The translations under genes and the position numbers were made by a program. The notes under the pieces are model-generated. The model searched no databases and was not told the origin of the DNA. It worked only from the letters and a program-made list of their open reading frames with translations. Below are positions 49,690 through 60,984 of a stretch of DNA of 64,000 bases, one piece after another. Within the stretch, counting starts at the first letter, position 1. Each line of letters starts with the position of its first letter. The DNA lies in contig NW_004624732.1 of the NCBI RefSeq assembly GCF_000247695.1, forward strand, positions 41,767,147 through 41,831,146, in the 5' to 3' direction. This DNA comes from Heterocephalus glaber (Eukaryota > Chordata > Mammalia > Rodentia > Bathyergidae).

Positions 49690-51090
49690 TTCCACTACTG
49701 TTCCATAGTTTTTATCTTGGGCTAGTGGGACTCAGTAAGTTAATTGCTGATATGGAGATAATGAAATTGATATAGAGTATGTTTCCCATCCTGACTATAA
49801 AAAACACAATGAGATTGTACTAGAATGTATTTGCACTTATTTATGCATTCGATGAATACAATCTTGTTTCTAGTGATTGACTTTTAACTTTAATGCTTGC
49901 ACTTGTGCACTTGGTAATTTATATGTTTCATAACATTATATTTATATTTTCCATTCTTGGGAAAAAAAAAATCACAAAATTTCGACCTTTCCAGGCTTTG
50001 CTATCATTCTTTAAGGAGTAAAAGGCTCCTGAAATATTATTTACATGACATGGGAAGTACATTTATCCTGAAAATGAGACATGAAATAATTTACAAGAAC
50101 TGTGTTATCGTATCACTCTTTGTGTCTTTTTTAGGTCAGTTTCTTATTTATTTTGCCTTAATGATTCGGAAACTTATTCTCCTTGACAGAAACAAAAGCA
50201 ACATAGCACACCACCCCCCAAAAAATATGAGTCATCCCACAGAAACAAAGGGAAACAATTTTTAAAATCAAACTAGAAAATCCCAATTAAAAAATAGACA
50301 AAGACCCACTGAGTATATTTTTTTATAAATAAACTAGTTAGGTAAGGTCTGAAAATGAGGAAGAAAGTCCATAAATAATGTGGGGATTTTTTGCCTATGT
50401 GTTTAATAGCCTATGAGTGATTCCATTGTATTAAAGTGTCAGTCACGTTTTTCAAAGAATATGGAAGATTGAGCTATTTAGCGTGGCAGTCAAATGAGTT
50501 GGACCTAGGTTTTCCCTTTTCTTTTCAAAAGGATTGATTTGTATTTTCGGTGATTGATAGTTAAGACATATATGATGAAAGTAATGAAAGTTTTCATTTT
50601 TTAACTGAAAAGATTTGAGTCCACATATTTTTTTGAGTAGCTACCTTAAGCAACCCTGGCTACATTCTCTGGCCTTAACGTTCATGTGGAATCCAGGGAG
50701 ACAAAGCTACAAACCTTCAAACTGTCAGCAATTAGTTGAGCACACCTAGTGAGATATTCCTTATCCTGGGATGTACAGTATTTGTAACCTTCATGAAACC
50801 AGGACCTACTTACTATTTTTTATGATTTATTTTCTTCCTAGACATTTATTTATTCATATAGTGGAATGCTGAGACTTTGGGTTCAGATTGTGTGTTTGAA
50901 AGGAAGAAGGAAAACTGTAACTTGCCTTTACTATCATAATGGTCATAGCGACCTACCAGTGTCAAAGAAGTCATTATATAAAAGCACAGTACTAGTCTGC
51001 TATGTGAAAGCTGGCACTGAGTTTATGTAACCAGGACAACTTTTCATTGGATTGAGTGAATGAAAGAGGAGCGGAAAATCAACAGTTAGG
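49690..51090. other. unassigned sequence
   Basis: A 102-codon frame at 49,957-50,265 is AT-biased and unflanked by plausible splice sites. Confidence 0.45.
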
Positions 51091-51096
51091 TAGAAA

Positions 51097-51395
51097 AGTG
51101 TATTATCTCTGAATAGCCACAGAGGATATATTCCAAAACCCCCAGCAAATAAATGCCTGAAACCACAGACATTACTGAGGCCTACATAGTCTGTTTGTTC
51201 CTATACATGTATACCCATGACAAAGTTGAATTTTTTAATTAGGCACAGCAAAATATCAACAATAATAGAATAATTATAAAAATATACTATAACAGTGAAT
51301 ATTTAAAACATGAATCATTTCTAGAATTTTTTATTTAGTATCTTCTGACCATAGTTGACCATGTGTAAATGAAACCATGTAATAGGGAGAGAATA
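51097..51395 (+). mobile_element. Tigger-like DNA transposon, both ends present
   Basis: The 5' part reads GCCACAGAGGATATATTCC, AAATGCCTGAAACCACAG, CCTATACATGTATACCCATG and TTAATTAGGCACAGCAAAATA. The 3' part reads ACCATAGTTGACCATGTG and GAAACCATGTAATAGGGAGAG, an inverted terminus in degraded form. A non-autonomous fossil. Confidence 0.75.
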
Positions 51396-51399
51396 TTGG

Positions 51400-52550
51400 C
51401 ATGAAAATCATGAAGAAGGGCAATGATTTGAGTCTATTCTTTTTGAAAACTGTATTTTGAATTAAAGATAAAAACTCTACAGATATGCAAAGAACCCCCC
51501 GAAAATATTTTCATTTATTTTATTTTCATTCAACTAGTTTTAAAGCACCCAGAAATTATTTCAAACAATATTTTGGCTCTCAAAAAAGGCTGAACTCTAA
51601 AAATTTGTGAACTTTAAGAGGTATCAGGATGATCTTCTGTTAGGCTGGCTTGTATTTTAGCCATTTTAGCTTTCAGTAACAGCTCACCAGGAAGGAGCGA
51701 TAAAACCTTAGATTTAGTAGTGAGAGGACATAAAATACAAGAGACAATTTTTGCAAATATATTAGATGGACTTCAAATTATATATTTTCTAAAACTTCTC
51801 ATACAGTTTTTGTACTTAAAACTCGCATATTATACATATTATTAGCTTATGGAGTGTAAACCTAAATGAAAATTAAAATCTGTCTAAAAATTACATGGTG
51901 ACGAAAGGATGCTCTTTTTTATTATGGTAAATAAATGCAAAAGTGTCAAATTCGAGGTTGCAACTTCAAGGTAAATGCTAAAAAGAATTTTGTGCTTGAA
52001 CATTTTTCCTGTAGTTTTGTCAATACATTTCTCCCACATAATGTGTGCTGTTAGCTAGCCACATGAAATAAACAACTTTGGCCTTAACTGAATGCTATTT
52101 CTACAGTACATCGGAACCCCAGCCCTCTGAAAACAAGCCTTACTTGGCAGTAATCTACATCTAGTGGCATTTGGAAAGCTGCAGTAATGATGATGAAATT
52201 AAAACTCAGAATTTAAATAGCACACAGGTCAGTATGCTATAAAAATGTAGGTAAGCATTACAATGACCTCTAAAATGTTTGTGTTCATTGGTGAAGGCTA
52301 AGCTAATTAGAAATGGAAGTTGAAAAGCTATTTCTTTTCTGAATGTTCCAAGTAGAACGGGCTGGAATAAACATAAGCACACTCAGAGGTTATAGCCGCT
52401 TAAAGAAATAATGTATTTAATAATTTTATATTTACATTTGTATACCATTTGACCTCTACTACCCTAGGTGGTTCTCAATTATTTCCTTTTTAACTTAAGT
52501 ATTTATAACTTGTAAGAATAAAAAATGTGCAACGTTTCTTCAACAAATCT
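51400..52550. other. unassigned sequence
   Basis: Nothing recognised. Confidence 0.45.
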
Positions 52551-52554
52551 GGCA

Positions 52555-52641
52555 AGAGCTGAGTATATAGCTCTGTGGCAGAACACTTGGCTACTACGTA
52601 TGGAGCCCTGGATTTGAGCATCAGGACTGGAAAAAAAAAGA
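52555..52641 (+). mobile_element. ID-type SINE, old
   Basis: GAGCTGAGTATATAGCTCTG, GGCAGAACACTTGGCTACTA (ancestral ID D-arm), GGAGCCCTGGATTTGAGC and an A9 tail. Confidence 0.85.
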
Positions 52642-52847
52642 CCTAACAATTCTAACAAGATTCACCTTAGCTGACTATAAATATATATGTAAATAATTTT
52701 ATCTGTACCCATAGAAAATTGATCCTTCATTTAAAATGTTAGAATGTGTTGCTATAACCATCTGAATTATCATACAAACCCACCATGATTTGGCATTAGT
52801 CATGTGGAAATCCACCCAATGATGGAAGAATCTGGTCTCTTTATTTT

Positions 52848-52934
52848 ATTTTATTTTTTTTGATACTGGGGATTGAACTCGGGTCCTTGTGCTTGAGCAG
52901 CAGGTGGCGAAACCACTGAGCTAAATCCCCGGCC
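52848..52934 (-). mobile_element. ID-type tRNA-derived SINE
   Basis: Reverse ID with GATACTGGGGATTGAACTCG, GCAGCAGGTGGCGAAACCAC and TGAGCTAAATCCCCGGCC. Target duplications CTGGTCTCTTTATTTT at 52,832-52,847 and 52,935-52,950 are identical. Confidence 0.96.
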
Positions 52935-52950
52935 CTGGTCTCTTTATTTT

Positions 52951-53805
52951 TCATTGCCATGAATCTAAAAAGAAAGACATTATCTTGTTTTTTTCTTTTT
53001 AATCTAACAAAACATTAAATTAAAAAAGCTTTATTATAGAATTTCTCATTGATTTCTCTATAAATTTTAATGCATCAAGGGATACTGGATATAAAAAATT
53101 GTATCAACTAATTCCATCACTGACCATTTTTTGCATTCCCAAGAACACCAGTGTTCTATGAAACTGAAATTGGGAAACATTGTCTGGTAATAAAATGATT
53201 TTATCTCTGCCTAATCTTAAATTTATTTAAATTGCTTACCTTGAATTCTCCATGATGATCACTATTCAGTATTAACTGAGTTTACATGAAATGGCATTCC
53301 TTAGCTTGGTAATAATTAAAAGATATCGAGAATATCCAAATACAAACATAGCTATATGCTGAAACAAATCAATATAAACTTTATATTTTATGATCACACT
53401 ATGTTCAAATTATCCTTTTCAAGTTTCCTTTAATTAAGATTCTCTTTAGACTTCATAGGGCATGTTAGCATGACTACTTGTTTTTTGATCATCTTTCATA
53501 ACTAAATGATATATTGAAACTTTATTCCAATCTGGTATTACATAGAAAGCAATAGAATCTTCTGTATTGAGGACAGTGGGATAGATCTAAATAGTTTTTC
53601 TTAAAAAAACACATTATTTAGAGATCACTTGAATTTTTAGTAGATGCTAAGAAATGAAAGAGAATATATTTTATGTTTTTGGTACCATGTCCACTGAAGT
53701 TATTATATGTTTAATTGATCAACTCTCTGTTTCCTGAACTATAAATGGAAACTTTAAGTGCACTTTCCCAACTCAGTAACTTTTATTCTTATCTTCTGAG
53801 GATAC

Positions 53806-53854
<49 letters not shown>

Positions 53855-54890
53855 GATATATGGATACATATATATGGATATATATGGATATACTTATCAT
53901 ACAAATTAACAGTTGTTCTCTAGCTAAGATCCTTTTGTTAAAAGAATTATCCCATTTATTATATCAAGTCTCCAACAATACTCACATTCAAATGAAGAGA
54001 AAGAATAACTGAATAATTTGTCAGGGTCATACTTTACCATTCAGCTGTGTGGAAAGGAAAGTGTGCACATATATATACGTATATATATGTATATACGTAC
54101 ATATATGTATGCATATATACGTATATATATGTAATTTAGACTAAAACAGCCTGCTAAAATACAGGTGCTTAATAAATATTTGAATATAATAATCATACAC
54201 TGTTTCAATCCAGAAAAGTTGTGAATTTATAACCCACTTATAATGTGTCTTCCGACATGTATCAGTATCTTAGCTCCCTGTCCCATCATTATTATTATAC
54301 GTGGCATTATATTTTACATTCACTCACTGCAATTTTGCTTTTTATCTATTACAGGAAAAATATTAGACACGAGTGTTCTCATACATTTTACTTGGGACCA
54401 TATTTGTCAATATATGACAAATAAATAACTTTTTTGCTGACAATATAAGAGAAAGCAACTTTTTACTTTGCTGATACACAAAAGGAAAAGGGAAATAGAT
54501 TCTTCGATTCATGGGTGAATTTTCACATGATTAATTCCACATTATAAGTAGGGAAAACAGGTCAGATTGCAAAAAAAAATTTGAATCGGTCCATGTAATT
54601 TAGTCCAGAAGTGAATGATCTAGTACTTTATTCTGTGGACAGCCATGACACCCACATAATTCAATACAGTATTCTATTTCAAAGACTGAGCTGAGCTTTG
54701 CAGACCCTCCTGTAGCTCATAGGAGTGAGCACACAGTAGGCATCTGAAAATCTAGTATCTGAGAATGATAAAGGCACTTGTAAGTACTGAACTCCTTTAT
54801 AAGAATATACATATGGGAGATTTAAATAATTTTATATAAAATAAATCCAAATATAACATGCTATTTCCTCACTCAACAATATTTACACAT
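52951..54890. other. unassigned AT-rich sequence with two microsatellites
   Basis: (CT)n(TA)n with GGATATATAT units at 53,806-53,892, and a TATACGTATATATG array at 54,067-54,133. A weak L2-like end (ACAGGTGCTTAATAAATATT) is at 54,161-54,182. Confidence 0.7.
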
Positions 54891-54906
54891 TATAAAATGA
54901 ACCTGA

Positions 54907-54987
54907 GGGCCAGGGATTTAGCTCAGTGGTTTCGCCACCTGCTGCGCAAGCGCAAGGACCAGAGTTCGATCCCCAGTACCAAAAAAA
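54907..54987 (+). mobile_element. ID-type tRNA-derived SINE, youngest-looking copy
   Basis: GGGCCAGGGATTTAGCTCAG, TTTCGCCACCTGCTGCGCAA, GTTCGATCCCCAGTACC and a clean A tail. Target duplications AAAATGAACCTGA at 54,894-54,906 and 54,988-55,000 are identical. CpGs in the D-arm and anticodon region survive, which suggests recent insertion. Confidence 0.97.
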
Positions 54988-55000
54988 AAAATGAACCTGA

Positions 55001-55985
55001 AAGCCCTGAGAACACTCATCACATCTAATAATTTTCTCTTCATGACAATTTCCTCTTGTACACTAAATCATGAAAAGACTTCAAGTAGAAATCCAATACT
55101 ATAAGAATAATTGTTATAAAAATATAATAGTTATCATAAAGTTAGAGTTGATAAAATATCTTTTATGTTTGACCCATTTTACTTCTTTTTGTGCATATAG
55201 ACAGATGCTAATATTCATTCCTGTGTTAAATGTAAAAATAACTGAGAAGAGCTAGATGCATTCCATTGATATTTGGAGAGTATTTTAGGTTCTTCATAGC
55301 TATGTGTGTTGACTTATAAAAAGCAAAGGAAAGTATCAAGTTCTATTTAAATTTTATTTCCTTTTCCAAATTACGCATGTAAGATTATGCATTTTAGTTT
55401 TCAAGATTACTGACATTCTGTAATGCAAAAGTACATTTTATACATTACAATATTACCTAAGGAAAAAAAATACAACAAAAAAGGATGTGCCTGTGTAGGA
55501 GAAAGCAGGAATAGAACAATCCCAGTATTGTACCCTTCCCACTATGCACCAAGATTGTCTTTTAAATTTCTACTTTAAATCACTTCTATTCCTATCACAT
55601 CTCATAAAATTGGGTAAGAATTTGAACCTCAATTTCCTCATTTAAAACATTTGCCCTCCCCCATCATTACCATGCTTGCTTTTTCAAGGAGAGATTCTTA
55701 TACCAATTGCAAGTGTTGTGATGAAGTAATTTATTAATTTTTAATCCTTTTGCACCAGAATGTTTTCTTCATTAACATTTGCAATCAATATTTTTCTTTT
55801 GCTTTATGTTTTTATATATGAAATTGGTGGCCAACCGAGTTCTGTGGCTTTTTTGCTCAATTATTTGGTTAGTATATGGAACAACTTTGTTTACTTTACA
55901 ACTATTATAACTTCAGACAGTTACACATTTTTACATATATAAAAGACTGTTTAATACATGTTGCTTAAAAACATTGACTTTCAAA
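55001..55985. other. unassigned AT-rich sequence
   Basis: Nothing recognised. Confidence 0.5.
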
Positions 55986-55989
55986 CAAA

Positions 55990-56135
55990 CCTGTAGGTAA
56001 TATTTAACTGTTTCCATATTGCAAGAGTTAACATTTTCAGAAACATTTTGTCACTTTGCCCAATGCCACACTGTCAGTAAATGTCAAGCCTGGAATTGGA
56101 GCCTCTCTCTCTTTGGCAACAAAGTCCACACTCTT
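55990..56135 (-). mobile_element. MIR SINE fossil
   Basis: CACTTTGCCCAATGCCACAC, GTCAGTAAATGTCAAGCCTGG, AATTGGAGCCTCTCTC and AAAGTCCACACTCTT are the reverse of the MIR centre and 5' half. Confidence 0.75.
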
Positions 56136-56139
56136 GAAG

Positions 56140-57460
56140 ACAGGAAATTAAAAGTATGGAACACATGTTGACATTCAAAACAAGAATAATAATGGAATCG
56201 TTTTCTGCTTTAAAAATATTCAAAGTGAAATGTGAGAAAATATAAGACCATTGTTTGAGGCAGTGATAAAATTATTTACTTCAATTTCAAATATTATTTC
56301 TTAAACAAGTTGTAAAACAAGGTCATACTTGATTAGAATTAAAGGAAAGACCAAAAAAGTACAAATAATGTTTTACCCTACATCTCTTTGCCTCTTTTTC
56401 CACTAAGAAAGAGTTAATGTAGGCATTCATTGAATTTCTTTGTCTTTTTCAGGTTGGGTGACAGCTTCCATAAGGCAAAAATATTAAATATAGAATATGG
56501 CAATAGCTGTCCAAGTAATGACCAACAAACAGAAGAGTGAAAGAAATTCTGGACTCTGGGTCATTCTGTTAGGCAGAAAGTTGGATGTTAGCATCCTGGA
56601 GTCGGGGTGAAGACCCATTGTAAATGTAATTTGAAATCTAATTCTTCAGATAGAAAAAGTGAAGTTCTTGTGTACAAACAAACATGGCCCATGTCACAAT
56701 TAGTAACTGCCAGAAGAAAGACAATAATCCAAGTTATTTACATTGAAGCAAAAGCTTCTTTCACTCTTTGAAGTACATCAAATGTGAAACAAGTAAGCTG
56801 GATCGTTTTTAGCATAAAATTTAGTGATGCAATTTTTTTTTTCTTTTTTGCTGCTTAGGTCAGAGCTGCCTTGGAATCTTGTGAACACTGGCAAGGTCTA
56901 ACCACTGGGGGCATTGTTTACATCATAATTTATGAAAATGGGCTGCCAGAAACTTCGCAATCAACTGACACACAGGGTGACACAGATGCCACTGTTTCCA
57001 CATGTCCTCTATATTTGCTTCATGTAATATAAAACCATAATTCTGATGTTGAGGGTAGCAGTCCACATACTCAAATCGGAAAAAGAATGTTAGGTTCAGA
57101 AGATCTGTGTTTTTTTCTACTTTTCTTTCTCATAAGTCTGCTGAGTTTAGCTTTGGTTAATTACTTGGAAGAAAATAGTCAAGGCCCACGTAATGTTTTA
57201 GTCAAGAACAGACCACATAAACAGTGTTAATGCCACAAGATGGTAATGGAGTTGAAAAGCTACTGCCTAATGACATCATAGTCAACTAACCATTCGTGCT
57301 TATAGAGATGCTGGTATAACCTCACTCTGTCACCAGTCTTATAAAGATATGGGACATAAAATTATGTACATGATACTCAATAACACATGACTATATTACA
57401 CTTTATTATATGAAACATCATTATTTTAGAGTACACTCCTCCTAATTATAGAAAACAATG
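56140..57460. other. unassigned sequence
   Basis: Holds a polypyrimidine-AG (56,831-56,858) followed by a 57-codon open frame to 57,029; see the rejected list. Otherwise nothing recognised. Confidence 0.45.
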
Positions 57461-57464
57461 TTAC

Positions 57465-57657
57465 TGGAAATGATGGCATATGTCCATGAACCCAACACTC
57501 TAGAAAGCTGAGACAGAAGGATTTCAGGTTTAGGCCCATCCCCTGCAACTTAGTGTGACCTTATCTCATAATAAAGAATAAAACAGGGCTAGGAGTATAG
57601 TTCAGTGTGAAAGACCTGGGTTCAATCCCCTGGACAATGAAAAAACAAACCAACAAA
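57465..57657 (+). mobile_element. B1-dID dimeric SINE
   Basis: B1 half (AATGATGGCATATGTCCATG, GAAAGCTGAGACAGAAGG, GTGTGACCTTATCTCATAA) then the ID half (GGGCTAGGAGTATAGTTCAG, CTGGGTTCAATCCCCTGG) and an A-rich end. Confidence 0.85.
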
Positions 57658-57989
57658 ATGCCATATTACCAGCAACAGTGTCATACATCTCTTTCTCATA
57701 AAAAACTTTATGAGTAAACATACAAAACACAAAAATCATACAAAACACATAAAACTATGCTGTGTTATGAGTAACAGCTTTATATATCTTGTATTTACTA
57801 CATTTTCAAGTATGTGAAGGACCCAAATCCAGTGACTGACCTCTGTCATCTAGGTCTACTCCACGATGGTCACAAAACAACAAAATCACCAAATGAAGCA
57901 TATCTTGCAATGTATCCTCACTGCTAACTGATGCATGGCTGTAGGCATTTTAGGGAGATTATATGGTTGCTTCTAGGAACCAATGGCAT

Positions 57990-58520
57990 GCAACAAATTC
58001 CTAAACATAAGTGACTATGACAGAGACTGTCAGATGTTCACAAATTATTTTTTCCTCTCCTTTTGGGCAAAAAGTCATGGAACATCTCCCAGGTTTCTCT
58101 GTATTTAGAGAGAAGTGAATGAGTTCTGAATGTGTTCAGACTCACGGACTGTGTGTAGAAGTGATGCATGACAACTCTAGCACTGATGTACAGAAACATT
58201 CTGTGCAATACTTTGCTTTACATCTTCCTTAGTCTGCTGCATAGGATCCAGGACCATGCCACAGTGAGAAGAGTAAAGCCAATGACAACACCTGGCTCTG
58301 TGGGAACTCCAGGGCCCCTGTAAACTGTGCCTGGACAATAAAATCATAAACCTTGATTGTGAAAGGCTGCTCAATTTCATGGATTATTTGTAATGGAAGT
58401 TTTCCTACTCTATAACCTAAGGCCCATGTAGATGTGATGGGTGTATAAGAGCCTTTTGCGACTAACGTAGTGTCTGAAATTTTCCACCCTTCTAGTATCC
58501 TGCTCTCGCAAATAACCATT
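57990..58520 (-). pseudogene. possible decayed coding remnant, unidentified
   Basis: Minus-strand frames of 96 codons (58,229-58,519) and 67 codons overlap. A third frame at about 58,330-58,240 gives a hydrophobic run ending in basic residues (VVIGFTLLTVAWSW then RLRK), like a membrane segment broken by a frameshift. No parent gene is recognised, and there is no poly(A) or target duplication, so this may be chance. Confidence 0.25.
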
Positions 58521-58529
58521 TTGATTTTG

Positions 58530-58612
58530 TTATTTTATTTTTATTTTTTACTGTCCTAGACATCTACGGTTTTGTCCATGCTAGGGAAGTGTACCACTGA
58601 GCTATACCCAGT
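58530..58612 (-). mobile_element. ID-type SINE, old
   Basis: T-rich end, TGTCCATGCTAGGGAAGTGTACC and ACTGAGCTATACCCAG are the reverse of a diverged ancestral-type ID. Confidence 0.7.
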
Positions 58613-58723
58613 CTTTATTGCTTATATTTTCTAAAGCTTTGCATTTCTACTGAAGCACCCCAATTCCACTCACAAGGACCGACTTACAAATAACTGATCT
58701 TTACTTAGCCTACTTCTGCAATC

Positions 58724-59125
58724 TCAGCAACTGCAAAATATAGGTTCTTCTCTGAGCATTCTTCTTAAAAGAGTGAAAATCTTTCTACCGTGTACATGAA
58801 TTTGAACCACCCTACGTATTAATGAATATAGCCAACAGTTTTTGACCATTTGCAAAGCATTTTGTGTCAAAGACATGGATATGAATTTGCATTGTTTATT
58901 TACACTTTTTGCAAGCCCCAAACCTAAGTCATTTTTACTTTTAATGAGTTTAAAAACCATATTTCCTACCGGAGAGTGGTATGGGGGAAAGTTCCTCAGA
59001 ACACTGTCCATTTTCAAAGCAAATGATGTGATAGTGAAATCAATGAAAGAGAATCTCACAGGTTCCAGTAAGTCACTACTGGGCCATGAAAACTCAGTAC
59101 TCAAAACAGCAAGCAGTACATGCAC
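58724..59125 (-). other. 133-codon open frame, unidentified
   Basis: The longest clean frame on the minus strand outside repeats. It has a fair amino-acid mix with Lys/Arg-rich ends but no motif I recognise. An overlapping 98-codon frame on the opposite strand shows that openness here may be compositional. No splice or promoter context. Confidence 0.25.
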
Positions 59126-59129
59126 AATG

Positions 59130-59475
59130 AACTCATAATGGAAGGTCCAATGCTTTTATTAAAAAGTTAGACCTATAAATTATTAGACCTGAAACATATG
59201 TTTAAAAACGGAATGTTTTAATTTAGCTGAATTCTCCTCTCTATGAAAACACAGAAATATTTAAGGTAGAAATAAACTGTTTAAATCAATGAATTCTAAA
59301 TGTCTCACACGATTGGCCCAAATCTAATTACACATATTTGAAGAAGGCATTATTTTTATGAAACTTCTGCAATTATAGTATTTAGGAAAACCAGAATCTT
59401 TAAAGTTATTAAAAAGCTACCTATTAAAAAGTAACTCATTTTTTTCTACTTAAAGGTCTGAGTACAAAGTATCTT
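59130..59475. other. unassigned AT-rich sequence
   Basis: Nothing recognised up to the L1 start. Confidence 0.5.
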
Positions 59476-60517
59476 CTGCAAAGATCTTCTGCATTCTATT
59501 TGCCAGTATCTTAGCAAGGATACTAAGGATACACTTAGCCACTTCATCTTTGACAAAGGAGCCAAACACCCTTGCTGGAGGAAAGATAGCCTCTTTAATA
59601 AATGGTGCTGGAGAAATTGGGTTTCAACTTGCCAAAGACTAAAACTAGACCTGTATCGCTCACCATGCACTAAACTAAAATGGAAATGGATTAAAGGTCT
59701 AAATATTAAAACAAAAACACCGAACTGGCTGGAACAGAGGTTAGGTAGAACTCTTGAAGACATCGGTGCAGGAAAAGACTTTATGAACAAAACCTCAGTT
59801 GCCCGTGAACAACCACAAACAATCAACAAGTGGGATCTCTGCTTACTAAAAAGCTTCTGCACAGCAAGAGAAACCACCAGCAGTGTGAAGAGACAACCCA
59901 CAATGTGGGAAAAAATTTTCACCTCCTGTCCCTCAGACAAAGGTCTACTATCTCAAATCTATAAAGAACCTAAAAAAATCAGACCTTCCAAATTTAAAGA
60001 CCCAGTCCAAATATGGGCATCTGAAATGAACAGACATTTCTCAGACAAAGAAGTAGACATGGCAAATAAACATATAAAAAATGTTCAATATCACTGGTCA
60101 TTTGAGAGATGCAAATGAAAACAAAGCTGAGATTCCACCTCACTCCAGAAACAATGGCTGCTATCATGAAATTGATCAATAACAAATGCTGGTGGGGCTG
60201 TGGGGAAAGAGGAACACTGCTCCACTGCTGGTGGGAGTGTCAACTGGTGCAACCACTGTGGAAATCAGTATGAAGATGCCTCAAAGAACTAGGACTGGAA
60301 GTTCCATTTGAACCAACTATTCCCCTGCTGGGGATCTTCCCCAAAGAATTAAAAGAATCATACCACAGTGATATATGTGCACCCATGTTCACAGCAGCAC
60401 AGTTTGTAATAACTAAAATTTAGAAACAGCCCAAATGTTCATCAACTGGAGACTGAATAAAGAAAATGTGGTCTTTTTATAAAATGGAGTACAGCCATCA
60501 AAAATGAGAAATTAGAG

Positions 60518-60554
60518 TTCGATCCCCGGTACCAAAAAAAAAAAGAGAAAAATT
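60518..60554 (+). mobile_element. 37-bp ID SINE tail fragment nested in L1
   Basis: TTCGATCCCCGGTACC plus an A-rich tail, the last 16 bases of an ID, is flanked by AGAAATTAGAG at 60,507-60,517 and 60,555-60,565. The L1 copy at 206-220 has the uninterrupted site. Confidence 0.95.
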
Positions 60555-60590
60555 AGAAATTAGAGACATTTATTGCTAAATGGATGCACA

Positions 60591-60624
60591 CTGAGGCGAT
60601 ACTTTTTTTTTCTGAGGCGATACT
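60591..60624 (-). mobile_element. oligo(T) micro-insertion with target duplication
   Basis: CTGAGGCGATACT at 60,591-60,603 is repeated at 60,612-60,624, separated by eight T. The parallel L1 position (about 250-268) has one copy and no T run. It looks like insertion of nothing but a poly(A) tail, minus orientation; a slippage duplication is the alternative. Confidence 0.75.
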
Positions 60625-60984
60625 CTTAAGTGAAATAAATAGGACACACGTGTAAATACCTAATAGCTACTCTAGTGTCAGAAACTGAAAGTGTAAATAA
60701 GGACTAAAAGGTATAATAGATAATGTGAAATAGGAAGAAAAGGGGCAAAGGGGAAGGAAGTGGGAGGGGTAGGGAAAAGGAAAGAAGGGAATGGAATTAA
60801 TATGAGAAAATGAAAAAAAAGGAAACAGTTTTTGTAAATACGGAGGAATGGAGAGGTTGAAGGGAGGGCAGGGGAAGGGGGAATAAATAAGAACCAAGAG
60901 AGTATGTAAAGGTGCAAATTTCCAATGATGAATGTCACACTGCACACCTAAAATTTACCAATAAAAGGATATATAAAAAACCCA

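Larger units (their letters stand above)
59480..60980 (+). mobile_element. 5'-truncated L1 with ORF2 C-terminus and 3' UTR
   Basis: The ORF2 frame is readable from about 59,540 (FDKG, KDSLFNKWCW, GKDFMNKTS, NKWDL, KSFCTARETT, WEKIFTSCPSDKGLLSQIYKE, MNRHFS). A frameshift near 60,095-60,110 moves the continuation (GCGERGTLLHCWWECQLVQPLW) to another frame and stops follow, so it is inactive. The 3' UTR with purine tract (60,725-60,900) parallels 1-625. The 5' boundary is approximate. Two nested insertions (60,518 and 60,603) disturb the 3' UTR. The 164-codon minus frame at 59,446-59,940 is an antisense shadow. Confidence 0.93.

Noticed and set aside
56831..57032. Strong polypyrimidine-TTAG acceptor followed by a 57-codon open frame ending at TAA (57,030)
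   Set aside because: No poly(A) signal fits a terminal exon, no good donor pairs with it except CAG/GGTGAC inside, and only one CpG is retained. T-rich runs before AG are common here.
59446..59940. 164-codon minus-strand open frame
   Set aside because: It is antisense to the L1 ORF2 C-terminal region, which is recognisable on the plus strand.
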